Assembly (NCBI GenBank): GCA_041594335.1
Contig: JBFHML010000027.1
Span: 1 to 30,820 of the forward strand
Direction of reading: 5' to 3'
Origin: JAGPUQ01 sp041594335
Lineage (GTDB): Bacteria; Pseudomonadota; Gammaproteobacteria; Pseudomonadales; Porticoccaceae
DNA length: 30,820 nt
Under the pieces are notes generated by a model that saw nothing but the letters and a program-made list of their open reading frames with translations, was not told where the DNA came from and searched no databases. The number at the start of each line of letters is the position of its first letter. Position 1 is the first letter of the stretch. Position numbers and translations under genes: made by a program. Positions 16,614 through 24,597 of the stretch are shown here, one piece after another.

Positions 16614-16964
16614 TTAACCGCGGAGCATCCGGATCAGGGTGGCGTCGCGATCGACCAGGTGATACTTGAGGGCGGCGGCCGCGTGGCCCAGCACGGCCAG
16701 CACCAACAGCACCAACAGCACCAACAGCACCAACAGCACCAACAGCACCCAGACGGTGCCATGCACGCCTTCGAGGGTTTCCTCAAGGGTTTCACTTTCC
16801 GTCACCAGGACCGGGAGCTCCAGGGAACCGAACAGCGACAGCTGATGGCCCTCCGCCTGCACCAGCAGCCACCCCGAAAGCGGCTGCGCAATCATCAGCG
16901 CAGACAGCGACCAGTGCAGCCAACGCCTGATCCTCCCGTAACCAGAACGGTGGAGATTTGCCAT
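16614..16964 (-). CDS. shortened cytochrome b561-like membrane protein with a repeat-expanded helix
   Basis: A 116-residue protein. PLSGWLLVQAEGHQLSLFG and LELPVLV are landmarks of helix 3 and its loop in b561 (CybB-type) proteins, and HAAAALKYHLVDRDATLIRM is the end of helix 4. Family members usually have four helices and about 175-190 residues; here two are present. The N-terminus (YGRIRRWLHWSLSALMIAQ) could be helix 1 joined to helix 3 by an in-frame deletion, or simply helix 3. The second helix contains five LLV triplets coded by a 9-bp repeat. The ATG at 16964 has GAGGGAG 8 nt upstream, so translation looks possible. It converges with the M14 gene (4-nt gap). It may be a decaying gene or a small b-type haem protein; four-helix electron transfer through two haems is unlikely. 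Confidence 0.7.
   Translation of the reverse strand: MANLHRSGYGRIRRWLHWSLSALMIAQPLSGWLLVQAEGHQLSLFGSLELPVLVTESETLEETLEGVHGTVWVLLVLLVLLVLLVLLVLAVLGHAAAALKYHLVDRDATLIRMLRG
16701..16749. repeat. 9-bp tandem repeat (CACCAACAG, 5.4 copies) inside the b561-like gene
   Basis: Five exact copies of CACCAACAG run from 16701 to 16745, followed by CACC; the preceding nine bases (CACGGCCAG) are a degenerate copy. On the coding minus strand each unit reads CTGTTGGTG, Leu-Leu-Val, so copy changes stay in frame and lengthen a membrane helix. Confidence 0.97.
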
Positions 16965-17105
16965 GTCGTCGCTCCCTCTCGCTCTGGCACATCCTCTGCA
17001 GCGCAGCTTCACGCTACTTTCAAGAAGCACCACTGGTTGCCGCTCCGCCTCCCCTGTGCTGGAATTCGAGGTATCTCTATCCATCTTTCACAGAGGAGAA
17101 CCCCC

Positions 17106-17456
17106 GTGGCGCTGTCCGGCACCGATCTCATCAACCGGTTCGAGCTCTATTTCGATGGCGCGGACATGACCAACGCCAGCCTCTACCTGTGCGTCGACGA
17201 CTCCCTCGGCGACGCCGGGGCACAGCGGATCATCGACACGCTGCGCAGTGCTGAACTGTGGTCGGCGGAGCGGGCCAAAACGGTACCCGCCGAACACAAG
17301 TCGGCCTACGCCGAACAAATGCAGTTCATTGGTTATCAAACGGGACAGCTGGACGGTAAGACCTTTCACATCGCCGCCTACGACCACCCCAAATTTCCCC
17401 ATAATCCGGAGCGCTGGTTGGCATGGCAACATTGCATCAGGCAGCAGTACACCTGA
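17106..17456 (+). CDS. small hypothetical protein
   Basis: A 116-residue soluble protein that I do not recognise. The GTG at 17106 has a strong AGAGGAGA (17092-17099) 6 nt upstream, which fixes the start; the frame extends upstream but overlaps the b561-like gene antisense and lacks a better start. The protein begins ALSGTDLINRFELYFDGAD and ends in WLAWQHCIRQQYT. It has no signal peptide, no membrane helix and no metal motif, two scattered Cys, and several aromatic residues, suggesting a compact alpha/beta fold. The CoA-transferase follows after 39 nt with its own ribosome-binding site, so the two are probably co-transcribed. No function is proposed. Confidence 0.75.
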   Translation: MALSGTDLINRFELYFDGADMTNASLYLCVDDSLGDAGAQRIIDTLRSAELWSAERAKTVPAEHKSAYAEQMQFIGYQTGQLDGKTFHIAAYDHPKFPHNPERWLAWQHCIRQQYT

Positions 17457-17495
17457 GCCGCTTCACCCCATCCGTCACCAAGCCGGGGGAGGATC

Positions 17496-18719
17496 ATGGC
17501 TAAACGACATGTACTCGACGGCGTGCGCGTGCTTGATTTTTCGCAGCACGTCGCGGGACCTGCCTGCTCGCGGATGATGGCTGAAATGGGCGCCGAGGTC
17601 ATCAAACTGGAGCTCGCGCCACTCGGCGAACAGATCCGCAATGTCGGCTTCAAGGTAAATGACCGCAGCGTCTACTTCATCCAACAAAATCGCGGCAAGA
17701 AGAGCGTCTGCTTGGATATCAAAAGCGATGCTGGACAGCAATTGATCTACGAGCTGGTACAGCATGTCGACGTGGTGATCGAGAACTTTGCCCCCGGCGC
17801 GATCGCCCGGTTGGGATTGCCCTGGACCAAAGTCCATGCGCTGAACCCCGACTGCATCATGTGCTCGATCTCGACCTTTGGTCAGGAGGGTCCGCTCTCT
17901 GGACTGCCGGGCTACGATTTCATCGGCCAAGCTTACGCCGGCATCACCGGAATGATCGGAGACCGCGCAAGCGGCCCCTATATTCCGATTGCCGCCCTGG
18001 GCGACACCACGACCGGCGCCCATGCCCTGGCCGCCATCAATGCAGCCCTCTATCACCGAGCGACCACCGGCGGCGGCGGGCAATATCTGGATATTTCGCT
18101 ACTCGACTGTTACTTCCACAGTCATGAGATGAATGTCGGGGCGATCAGTGCCAGTGGCGGGGCCATCGATCCCTATTTACCCGGCCGTTACCATCAAGCC
18201 GTGGCACCTCTCGGGGTCTATAAGAGCAAGGACGGCTACCTCATTCTGATCGCGATCCTCGGCCGCTGGAAAGATTTCTGTGCCGCCATGGGCCGACCAG
18301 AACTGGTTACCGATTCGAGGTTCGCGGACGACCCCGCCCGGGTCGCCAACCACGAAGAGCTGCGACAACTGATCGAGGATTGGTTGCAAGCACAGGAAAG
18401 CGACGAGGAAACCATCCGGCTGTTGGCGCGGCATCACGTACCTGTGGCACCCATTCTGTCCATTCGCCAGGCAATGAATCACCCGCATCTGCGGCAACGT
18501 GGGACGGTCCGCACCATCCACGACCGCGGCGCGGGCAGCTTCGACATTCCCGGCACGCCGTTGCGTTTCTCCGCCTTCGCCAACGACCTCGATCTACAGG
18601 CACCCTACTTGGGCGAGCATAACGAAGAGGTACTGGGCGGCCTGTTGGGATTGAGTTCACAGCGGCTGGCCGACCTCACCGCAGAGGGCGTATTAGTGGC
18701 CGAGCCGCTGCCGGAGTGA
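17496..18719 (+). CDS. CaiB/BaiF class III CoA-transferase (copy 3)
   Basis: A 407-residue class III CoA-transferase, closely related to the copy at 5238. Shared blocks include MGAEVIK-ELAP, QQNRGKKS-CLD, NP--MCSIS-FGQ-GPL and GQ-LDISLLD-YFH-H. The catalytic Asp is expected at residue 170 in ALGDTTTGAHALAAI, exactly the same position as in the other copy. GGGGGAGG lies 3 nt before the ATG. It ends 6 nt before the convergent carboxymuconolactone-decarboxylase-family gene. The two copies probably arose by duplication, or are two of many such genes in the genome; divergence around residues 45-56 and 155-165 suggests different acyl substrates. Confidence 0.94.
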   Translation: MAKRHVLDGVRVLDFSQHVAGPACSRMMAEMGAEVIKLELAPLGEQIRNVGFKVNDRSVYFIQQNRGKKSVCLDIKSDAGQQLIYELVQHVDVVIENFAPGAIARLGLPWTKVHALNPDCIMCSISTFGQEGPLSGLPGYDFIGQAYAGITGMIGDRASGPYIPIAALGDTTTGAHALAAINAALYHRATTGGGGQYLDISLLDCYFHSHEMNVGAISASGGAIDPYLPGRYHQAVAPLGVYKSKDGYLILIAILGRWKDFCAAMGRPELVTDSRFADDPARVANHEELRQLIEDWLQAQESDEETIRLLARHHVPVAPILSIRQAMNHPHLRQRGTVRTIHDRGAGSFDIPGTPLRFSAFANDLDLQAPYLGEHNEEVLGGLLGLSSQRLADLTAEGVLVAEPLPE

Positions 18720-18725
18720 GGTGTG

Positions 18726-19277
18726 TCAGAACCCTTGGACCCCAGGATCAAGCTGCACGCCAAACGAGTTGAGGGCCATGGAGACCAGATGGTATTGGCC
18801 CACGGTGAACACTACGTCCATCAACTGCAAGGTGTCGTAATGTTCCGCCAGCGCCGCCCAGGTGGCGTCACCGACACAGGAATCGTGGTACAGCTCATCG
18901 GCGGCGCGCAACAAGGCGGCGTCGAGGGGCGACCAGCCCTCTGCCTCTGGCCCATTCTTGATCCGCGCGATCTCGGCGTCGGTGAGTCCGGCCTCGCGCC
19001 CAAAGATGACGTGTTGGCCCCACTCGTATTCGGCCTGACACAACCAACCAACGCGCAAGATCAGAATCTCCCGGTCGCGCGGTGGCAGGCGATTGGTCTC
19101 TCCCATGATGTGATAGGCCCAGGTCGTGAATTTCTGCGCCGCGTCCCAATGTCGTGAGAGTGTGCCCAACACGTTGTAGAACGGTTGCGACGCCTTGATC
19201 GGCGCCAATACCTCGCGCTGCTCTGCGGTCCATTCACTCTCGGCCAGGGGAAGAATTCGGGGTTGCGAAAGCTTCAT
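18726..19277 (-). CDS. carboxymuconolactone decarboxylase-family (AhpD-like fold) protein
   Basis: A 183-residue alpha-helical protein. The core LPPRDREILILRVGWLCQAEYEWGQHVIFGREAGLTDAEI (residues 64-103) is the CMD-family signature, with Cys80, Glu83 and His89. There is a single Cys rather than the CxxC of AhpD peroxidases, so a disulfide-relay role is not supported. True gamma-carboxymuconolactone decarboxylases are about 130 residues; this longer form is common next to CoA-dependent or aromatic catabolic genes and its reaction is usually unknown. TGGAG lies 7 nt before the ATG. It is tail-to-tail with the third CoA-transferase. Confidence 0.88.
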   Translation of the reverse strand: MKLSQPRILPLAESEWTAEQREVLAPIKASQPFYNVLGTLSRHWDAAQKFTTWAYHIMGETNRLPPRDREILILRVGWLCQAEYEWGQHVIFGREAGLTDAEIARIKNGPEAEGWSPLDAALLRAADELYHDSCVGDATWAALAEHYDTLQLMDVVFTVGQYHLVSMALNSFGVQLDPGVQGF

Positions 19278-19382
19278 GACTAACTCCAGCTGTGATTATG
19301 CTTTTCTCCGCGGTCGCGACCACCCGCCGGAGGGGTGGCGCGAGCCGGGGTTGGAGCTAGAGTAACGCAGAAACCGGCCTGC

Positions 19383-19406
19383 GTTCTCCCCCCCACGGCG
19401 GAGAAC
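19383..19406. repeat. inverted repeat in the gap downstream of nhaD
   Basis: GTTCTCC (19383-19389) and GGAGAAC (19400-19406) form a 7-bp perfect stem with a 10-nt C-rich loop, in the 191-nt gap between the CMD-family gene and nhaD. No T-run follows on either strand. It could end or stabilise the nhaD message, or be a regulatory site for the CMD-family gene. Confidence 0.4.
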
Positions 19407-19456
19407 TGCGGGAGGGCCCCACAGCATCAGTCGCGCAGCGCGGTCGGCAAAGAACC

Positions 19457-19475
19457 GCTCTGCTGGGATCAGAGC
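19457..19475 (-). terminator. terminator-like hairpin over the nhaD stop codon
   Basis: On the minus strand GCTCTG and CAGAGC form a 6-bp stem with a 7-nt loop, and the nhaD stop lies partly in the stem. It is followed by GGTTCTTT, a weak T-rich stretch. The fit to an intrinsic terminator is modest. Confidence 0.33.
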
Positions 19476-20827
19476 ATCCCTATACCGATGAAAACCAACG
19501 CGCCGGATAGATAGCCCGCAAGCGCCAACAGACTAATGCGCTTGAGGTACCAGAAGAAATCAATGCGCTCCATGCCCATGGCGGCCACCCCGGCAGCGGA
19601 GCCGATGATCAGACAGCTGCCCCCGGTACCGGCACAATAGGCCAGCAACTCCCAGAACTTGCCGTCCTGGACAAAATACTGCAGCCACTCAACATCACCC
19701 GCGGCACCCGCCAGCGCCTCCGGCGTGAGGAGCGGATACATCTTCATTGCGCCCGCGACCAGCGGTACGTTGTCGACTACTGACGACAGCAAGCCAATGG
19801 CAATGTTGATCGCATAAATGTTGCCGAGGCTCTCGCGCAGATAGGTGGCAACCTGCGTCAAATGACCGGCCGTCGCCAGGCTGGAAACGGCCAGCAAAAT
19901 CCCCAGGAAAAAGAGCATGCTCGTGGTATCGATGCGACGCAGCACCCCCACTACCGAAAGGGGGTGCTTATCTTCCTGATTTTTGTCCCGGTGCAAGAGC
20001 TCCGTGGTCACCCAAAGTACCGAGAGCCCGAACAGCATGCCCATATAGGGCGGCAGGTGAGTCAATGTCTTGAATACGGGCACGAAAACCAACGCACTGA
20101 CGCCCATGAAAAACACCAGCTTGCGCTCGAAGGGCGTGGTGGGATCGCTCGCTTCCTCGAAGGTGGCACTCGGTAGCGGCCTTTCGAATTCACCCTTCAG
20201 CCGCGGCGTGACCAGCAACAGCGGCACCAGAAGGCATACCAGGCTTGGCAAGAACAACTGTTGAATGATACTGACCGTAGTGATCTGATTGCCTATCCAC
20301 AACATGGTGGTGGTGACATCGCCAATCGGCGACCAAGCTCCCCCGGCATTAGCCGAAATCACCACCATCCCGGCATAGAACCAACGCTCCTCTCGATGCT
20401 GCACCAACTTACGCAAGAGAGAGACCATGACGATAGTGGTGGTGAGATTGTCCAACGCGGCCGACATAAAGAACGTGATAAAGCTCAGCATCCACAGTAG
20501 ATATAGGCGGTTGTTGGTCGCGATACGGTCCGTAATGACCTTGAAACCTTCGTGGGCGTCGACCAACTCTACGATGGTCATGGCACCTAACAGGAAGAAC
20601 AGGATTTCGGCGATTTCTCCCAGGTGATGGCGCAGCTCGGTGGGAATTCCGTGGACCTTGTCTCCGGCGCCTTCGAAAATCTGATCCGCCCCGATTACCA
20701 GCAGGGTCCAACAGATGACCGCCGTCAAAATCGCCGATGCGGCCTTGTCGATCTTGATCGGATGTTCGATGGCGATACAGACATATCCGATCACGAATAC
20801 CACGACCATCAACAGGTAGGCAGACAT
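19469..20827 (-). CDS. nhaD: NhaD-type Na+/H+ antiporter
   Basis: A 452-residue inner-membrane protein with about a dozen hydrophobic helices. Diagnostic segments are IEHPIKIDKAASAI (residues 20-33), EIAEILFFLLGAMTIVELVDAHEGF, FFMSAALDNLTTTIVMVSLLRKL, ISANAGGAWSPIGDVTTTMLWIG and SSVVDNVPLVAGAMKM, which are typical of the NhaD (IT superfamily) antiporters. The family exports Na+ or Li+ in exchange for protons and is common in marine and halophilic or alkaliphilic bacteria. I chose the ATG at 20827 (MSAYLLMVVVFVIGY), giving a length close to other NhaD proteins; GGAGA lies about 11 nt upstream. A reading frame from 20905 adds a hydrophilic 26-residue lead with no family match. It stands apart from the transglutaminase operon by 180 nt. 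Confidence 0.93.
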   Translation of the reverse strand: MSAYLLMVVVFVIGYVCIAIEHPIKIDKAASAILTAVICWTLLVIGADQIFEGAGDKVHGIPTELRHHLGEIAEILFFLLGAMTIVELVDAHEGFKVITDRIATNNRLYLLWMLSFITFFMSAALDNLTTTIVMVSLLRKLVQHREERWFYAGMVVISANAGGAWSPIGDVTTTMLWIGNQITTVSIIQQLFLPSLVCLLVPLLLVTPRLKGEFERPLPSATFEEASDPTTPFERKLVFFMGVSALVFVPVFKTLTHLPPYMGMLFGLSVLWVTTELLHRDKNQEDKHPLSVVGVLRRIDTTSMLFFLGILLAVSSLATAGHLTQVATYLRESLGNIYAINIAIGLLSSVVDNVPLVAGAMKMYPLLTPEALAGAAGDVEWLQYFVQDGKFWELLAYCAGTGGSCLIIGSAAGVAAMGMERIDFFWYLKRISLLALAGYLSGALVFIGIGML

Positions 20828-20998
20828 CGGCGATGGGTCTCCAGGCAGGGGCTGAGATCGGGCTACCGACTCGCCGAACAGCGACAGGGGCGAAGGCCCG
20901 AACACCGGGGGCGTAAGTGGTTGCCGCGCATGGGGCGCGTACCTTAAACACCCAAGCCGTGCCGGTCAACGCGCAACTACGGCGAAATCCCCACAACA

Positions 20999-21017
20999 CA
21001 CCGGCTTTTAGCCGGTG
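20999..21017 (-). terminator. terminator-like hairpin with the transglutaminase stop codon in its loop
   Basis: CACCGGC and GCCGGTG form a perfect 7-bp stem around a 5-nt loop; on the minus strand the loop reads TAAAA and holds the TAA stop of the last gene of the five-gene operon. The following bases (TGTTGTGGGG) are only mildly T-rich. It probably marks the operon end or protects the 3' end of its mRNA. Confidence 0.42.
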
Positions 21018-21901
21018 ATTCGCTCCACATCCACAGCGACGGTCATTTCCTGATTCCCGCCGCCATCAAAAATAACGCCACGGAGCGGCGTGACATCAGC
21101 GTAATCACGCCCCCAGGCGGTGGTGATGTGCTGCGATCCCGGCATGTTGTCATTGGTCGGGTCAAAATCCACCCACCCTTCTCCAGGCACATACACCGCG
21201 AACCACGCATGCGAGGCATCCGCGCCAATCATCCGTGGCTGCCCAGGATCCAGCACGGTCTCGACATAACCGCTAACGTAACGCGCCGGAAAACCCGATG
21301 CGCGCAAGCAACCGATAGCCAAATGCGCAAAGTCCTGACAGACGCCGCGGCGATTCTCGAGCACTTCATCCAGCGGTGTCGCAATGGTGGTGAACCCCGG
21401 ATCATAGGCGAATTCGCGAAAAATCCGGGCTGTCAGCTCTCGCACGCCGGAGAGCAGCGGCCGGCTGTCCTCAAGAGAGATCGCCGCATAGTCGCGCAGC
21501 GCGCTACCGACCCGCACCATTGGCGAATCGAGCACAAATTCTCGCGCGAGCAGGTGTTCTTCTCCCTCCTCTCGCCCTAATCGCGCGCGAGCTTCGGCAC
21601 AGGTGATACCGAAATCAAGCTCGGGCTCGATGCCCGCCCACCCCTCACGCCGGACTTCCACCTGGCTCACCACGCGGACTTCCAATTCCTCATGGGGCCT
21701 CTCCACGGAAAACAGGTAGACGCGATTGCCAAAGTAATCGCGTCGCTCCGCGGCGACTACCGGCGCCGGCGACACCTGAATCGCGCTTCCCAAGCAGCGT
21801 TGCTGGGCGGTATCGCGCGGCAACAAGTGAGCGCGGTTGTGGCACTGGGAGACCGGCTGCTCATAGCGGTAGAGGGTCCGATGCTCCACGCGGTAACGCA
21901 T
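21008..21901 (-). CDS. transglutaminase-like cysteine hydrolase, last gene of the ATP-grasp/alpha-E operon
   Basis: A 297-residue transglutaminase-fold protein with the N-terminal beta domain typical of the bacterial family (MRYRVEHRTLYRYEQPVS, then HLLPRD). The triad is intact: Cys188 in RRGVCQDFAH, His231 in ASHAWFAVY and Asp246 in WVDFDPTN. No signal peptide is seen, so it should act in the cytosol, as peptidase, amidase or amide-transferring enzyme; related bacterial proteins act on peptides or gamma-glutamyl bonds. The ATG at 21901 overlaps the upstream stop by one base (TGATG), so translation is coupled; a frame from 21991 would run 90 nt into that gene. It ends the five-gene unit, and a hairpin covers its stop. 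Confidence 0.93.
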   Translation of the reverse strand: MRYRVEHRTLYRYEQPVSQCHNRAHLLPRDTAQQRCLGSAIQVSPAPVVAAERRDYFGNRVYLFSVERPHEELEVRVVSQVEVRREGWAGIEPELDFGITCAEARARLGREEGEEHLLAREFVLDSPMVRVGSALRDYAAISLEDSRPLLSGVRELTARIFREFAYDPGFTTIATPLDEVLENRRGVCQDFAHLAIGCLRASGFPARYVSGYVETVLDPGQPRMIGADASHAWFAVYVPGEGWVDFDPTNDNMPGSQHITTAWGRDYADVTPLRGVIFDGGGNQEMTVAVDVERITG

Positions 21902-24495
21902 CAGCCATACCCCCAATCGCCTTGCACGAGCTGACGCTGCTCGACGCGGTGGTCGAAATAGCACTCGGCAAGTACGTTGGCCAGCGAACACAGCAATCCA
22001 TCCACCCGGGACAACAACGGCGCAAGACCGAGGCCACCGTCGCGATCGCGCATTGCCAGCTCCTCGATACGGGCGAGACGCAACGCGGTGAGCGCTTCCA
22101 GTGCCAGGCGACCAGCGCGCGATAGCCCCTGCTGTCGCTCCACGGCGGGCAGTACCGCAATATGCCGATTCAAGCGCTCGACCTGGTAGATCAATGCCCG
22201 GGGGTTGCTTTCATCCAACACCATCAGCTCGATCCCATGGCCGATATCGGGCTCCGCCCGGTACCGTCGACGATAGGTAATCAGGGTTTCGCAGGTCAGC
22301 AATACCGATTCCGCCACCACCGGCACATCGCCCTCGGGGAGCGGTTGCACGAAAGTAGCTTGGAGCAGCCCGATCAGCTGCAACGATTTCTCGATACCAC
22401 GCCCCAGCTCCCAGAAGCGCCAATTCATGCCCCGGAACATACTCTCATGGCGTAATCCCGATAACGCCAAGAGAGTCGTCACCAGCGGATCCAATGCCTC
22501 CTCTGGGGCCACCAATTGGTCGCCACTGAGCTGGGCGTCCAGCGCCGACAATTCGTCGCGCAGATCATTGAGCACGCGCTGCGTATCGGCCGACAACAGC
22601 TCCTTGACCTCCTCACCGGCCTGCAACATGGCGTAGAGGCTGGCCATCACCGTGCCGGGGCGCGAACTATCCAATACCACCGCCTTGAGCTCCGCCTCCG
22701 GATGCGCGAACGCGGCGTCTTCACTCCAGAATCCCGGCCGGGTATGGGTGACCTCGGTGACCGCGCGCAACAACAGGCGACGCGCGCCGGGCGATAGCGG
22801 CTCTACCCCATTGAGCTGCAGAAACAAGGTGCGCAGCAGGCGCAGCGCCGCTTCTCCGCGCTCGGCGTAACGCCCCATCCAGAACAGGTTCTCCACCACC
22901 CTGCTCGGCATCACGCCAGGTTCTGCGGCAATACCGGCCGCCGACCGATCACGACGCAAGCTGAGCTGCTTTTCCGGCTCCGAAGCGAGTACCCAAGTAT
23001 CCTTGCTGGCCGAGCCGGTCAGATTGGTCACTGCCCGTGTCTCGGCGGTATGACCAACGCGGGTCAGGCCGCCTGGCATAAAGGTGTAGGACGTGGGATT
23101 CGCCACCGCAAAGCTACGCAACACCATGGGCCTGGGCTGCAGGGCGCCCGCCTCCAACACCGGCGCATGGGATGCGGCCAGGTAACGTTGGCCCACATAG
23201 TCGAGTGGCGCCTCGGCAATCCGCCGCCGCCACTGGGCGAGCTGCTCCTCGGTGAGTTCTCGGCCGAATATACTGTGCTGGCCGAAGCGGCGAAACGTCG
23301 GTTTGATCACCAGATGCGGCAATTCTTCGATTACCCGCTGGCGATCTTCGGGATCCCCGCACCAATAGGTTTCCACTGTCCGGATACGTGGCTCGCGGCC
23401 CAGGAAAAAGCGTCCGATCGCCGGCAGATAGCGGAACAAAGCCGGGTTCTCGATAAACCCCGCACCCAGTGGATTCACGATGGCCACCCGCCCTGCCCGC
23501 GCCACTTCCAGTAGCCCCGGCACACCCAGTTGAGAGTCGCCGCGCAATTCCACCGGATCGCAGAAGAAATCGTCCACCCGGCGCAGAATCACATCGACCC
23601 GGCGCAGGCCTTCCAGGGACCGCATCCAGACCCGGCCGCCGCGCACGGTCAGATCCCCGCCTTGCACTAGCGGGTAGCCCAGATAGTTGGCGAGAAAAGC
23701 ATGCTCAAAATAGGTTTCGCTATACGAGCCTGGCGTCAACACCACCACCTGAGGAATGCCATCCCCGCTGCCCAACGCCATCAGTTTCTGACGGAGTTGG
23801 TGAAAGAAACCCGATAGCCGGTGTACATGGCTGTCGCGAAACAGGCTGGGCAAAACCCGCGACATCACGGTGCGGTTTTCCAGGGCATACCCCGCACCGC
23901 TCGGTGCCTGGGCGCGATCACCAATCACGTGTAGGGAACCTTCGGCATCACGCACCATATCGGCGGCGTACAAAATCAATTGATGCTCGCCCGGAAGCTC
24001 GAGTCCCTGACACTGCCGCAGGAAACCGGGATGGGCGAACACCAGCTCCGGGGGCAAGATGCCGTGACGAATCAACTCACGCGGCCCATAGACATCCTTG
24101 AGCACCAGATCGAGGAGCTCTGCGCGTTCAACTAATCCGGCCTCGATTCGACCCCACTCCTCGCTCTCCAAAAGCTGGGGGACCAGATCCAGCTCCCAGG
24201 TACGGCTCGCCAGGGGCTCACTGGACACGTTGTAGGTGGCACCATCGTCACGGAGCATGCGACGCGCTTTCAGCGCCCGCTCGGCCAAAGCCGCAGGGCC
24301 CAGCGCCTGCAGCGCATCCAATACATAGCGCCAGTGCGGCGCAACTTGGCCATTAGCGTCGTGGATCTCGTCACGACGACCCGCAACCGGTGCATAACCC
24401 AGCACTTCGGGAGCCGTTGCACCTTGGGGACTGCCCTGAGGCCACTGGCCCGGCTGAGGCTGAAAGGGCCGCAGATTGGGGTACTGATCGGTCAT
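21901..24495 (-). CDS. circularly permuted ATP-grasp domain fused to an alpha-E domain
   Basis: An 864-residue fusion. Residues about 60-505 are a circularly permuted ATP-grasp (DUF404/DUF407 type): KDVYGPRELI, ENRTVMSRVLP, VVLTPGSYSETYFEHAFLA, RRVDVILRRVDDFFCDP and GGLTRVG with ASKDTWVL. Residues about 528-850 are an alpha-E (DUF403) helical domain, starting SRVVENLFWMGRYAERGEAALRLLR. Where the other ATP-grasp of this operon has a glycine-rich loop, this one has KPTFRRFGQHSIFG (Lys398), a form I recall from other members of the fused subgroup. I chose the ATG at 24495 (MTDQYPNLRP); an in-frame GTG at 24543 is an alternative. Neither has a good ribosome-binding site, and the 102-nt gap to the upstream stop is the largest in the operon. 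Expected role: ATP-dependent amide or peptide bond formation. Substrate unknown. Confidence 0.91.
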   Translation of the reverse strand: MTDQYPNLRPFQPQPGQWPQGSPQGATAPEVLGYAPVAGRRDEIHDANGQVAPHWRYVLDALQALGPAALAERALKARRMLRDDGATYNVSSEPLASRTWELDLVPQLLESEEWGRIEAGLVERAELLDLVLKDVYGPRELIRHGILPPELVFAHPGFLRQCQGLELPGEHQLILYAADMVRDAEGSLHVIGDRAQAPSGAGYALENRTVMSRVLPSLFRDSHVHRLSGFFHQLRQKLMALGSGDGIPQVVVLTPGSYSETYFEHAFLANYLGYPLVQGGDLTVRGGRVWMRSLEGLRRVDVILRRVDDFFCDPVELRGDSQLGVPGLLEVARAGRVAIVNPLGAGFIENPALFRYLPAIGRFFLGREPRIRTVETYWCGDPEDRQRVIEELPHLVIKPTFRRFGQHSIFGRELTEEQLAQWRRRIAEAPLDYVGQRYLAASHAPVLEAGALQPRPMVLRSFAVANPTSYTFMPGGLTRVGHTAETRAVTNLTGSASKDTWVLASEPEKQLSLRRDRSAAGIAAEPGVMPSRVVENLFWMGRYAERGEAALRLLRTLFLQLNGVEPLSPGARRLLLRAVTEVTHTRPGFWSEDAAFAHPEAELKAVVLDSSRPGTVMASLYAMLQAGEEVKELLSADTQRVLNDLRDELSALDAQLSGDQLVAPEEALDPLVTTLLALSGLRHESMFRGMNWRFWELGRGIEKSLQLIGLLQATFVQPLPEGDVPVVAESVLLTCETLITYRRRYRAEPDIGHGIELMVLDESNPRALIYQVERLNRHIAVLPAVERQQGLSRAGRLALEALTALRLARIEELAMRDRDGGLGLAPLLSRVDGLLCSLANVLAECYFDHRVEQRQLVQGDWGYG

Positions 24496-24597
24496 CGCGG
24501 TGGCGCAGTCGCCGGGAAGGAAGGCAGGCGCGGATTCTGGCACAGTTGCGCGGCCTGGGCACCCGCACCGACACGAACACGCAGCGGACGCGTTCGC

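Noticed and set aside
16701..16749. Possible CRISPR array
   Set aside because: The units are 9 bp, directly adjacent, with no spacers; it is an in-frame coding tandem repeat.
16479..17105. Long upstream extension of the small hypothetical gene, coding a Gln/His-rich stretch across the 9-bp repeat
   Set aside because: It overlaps the end of the M14 gene and runs antisense to the b561-like gene; the strong ribosome-binding site at 17092-17099 places the true start at 17106.
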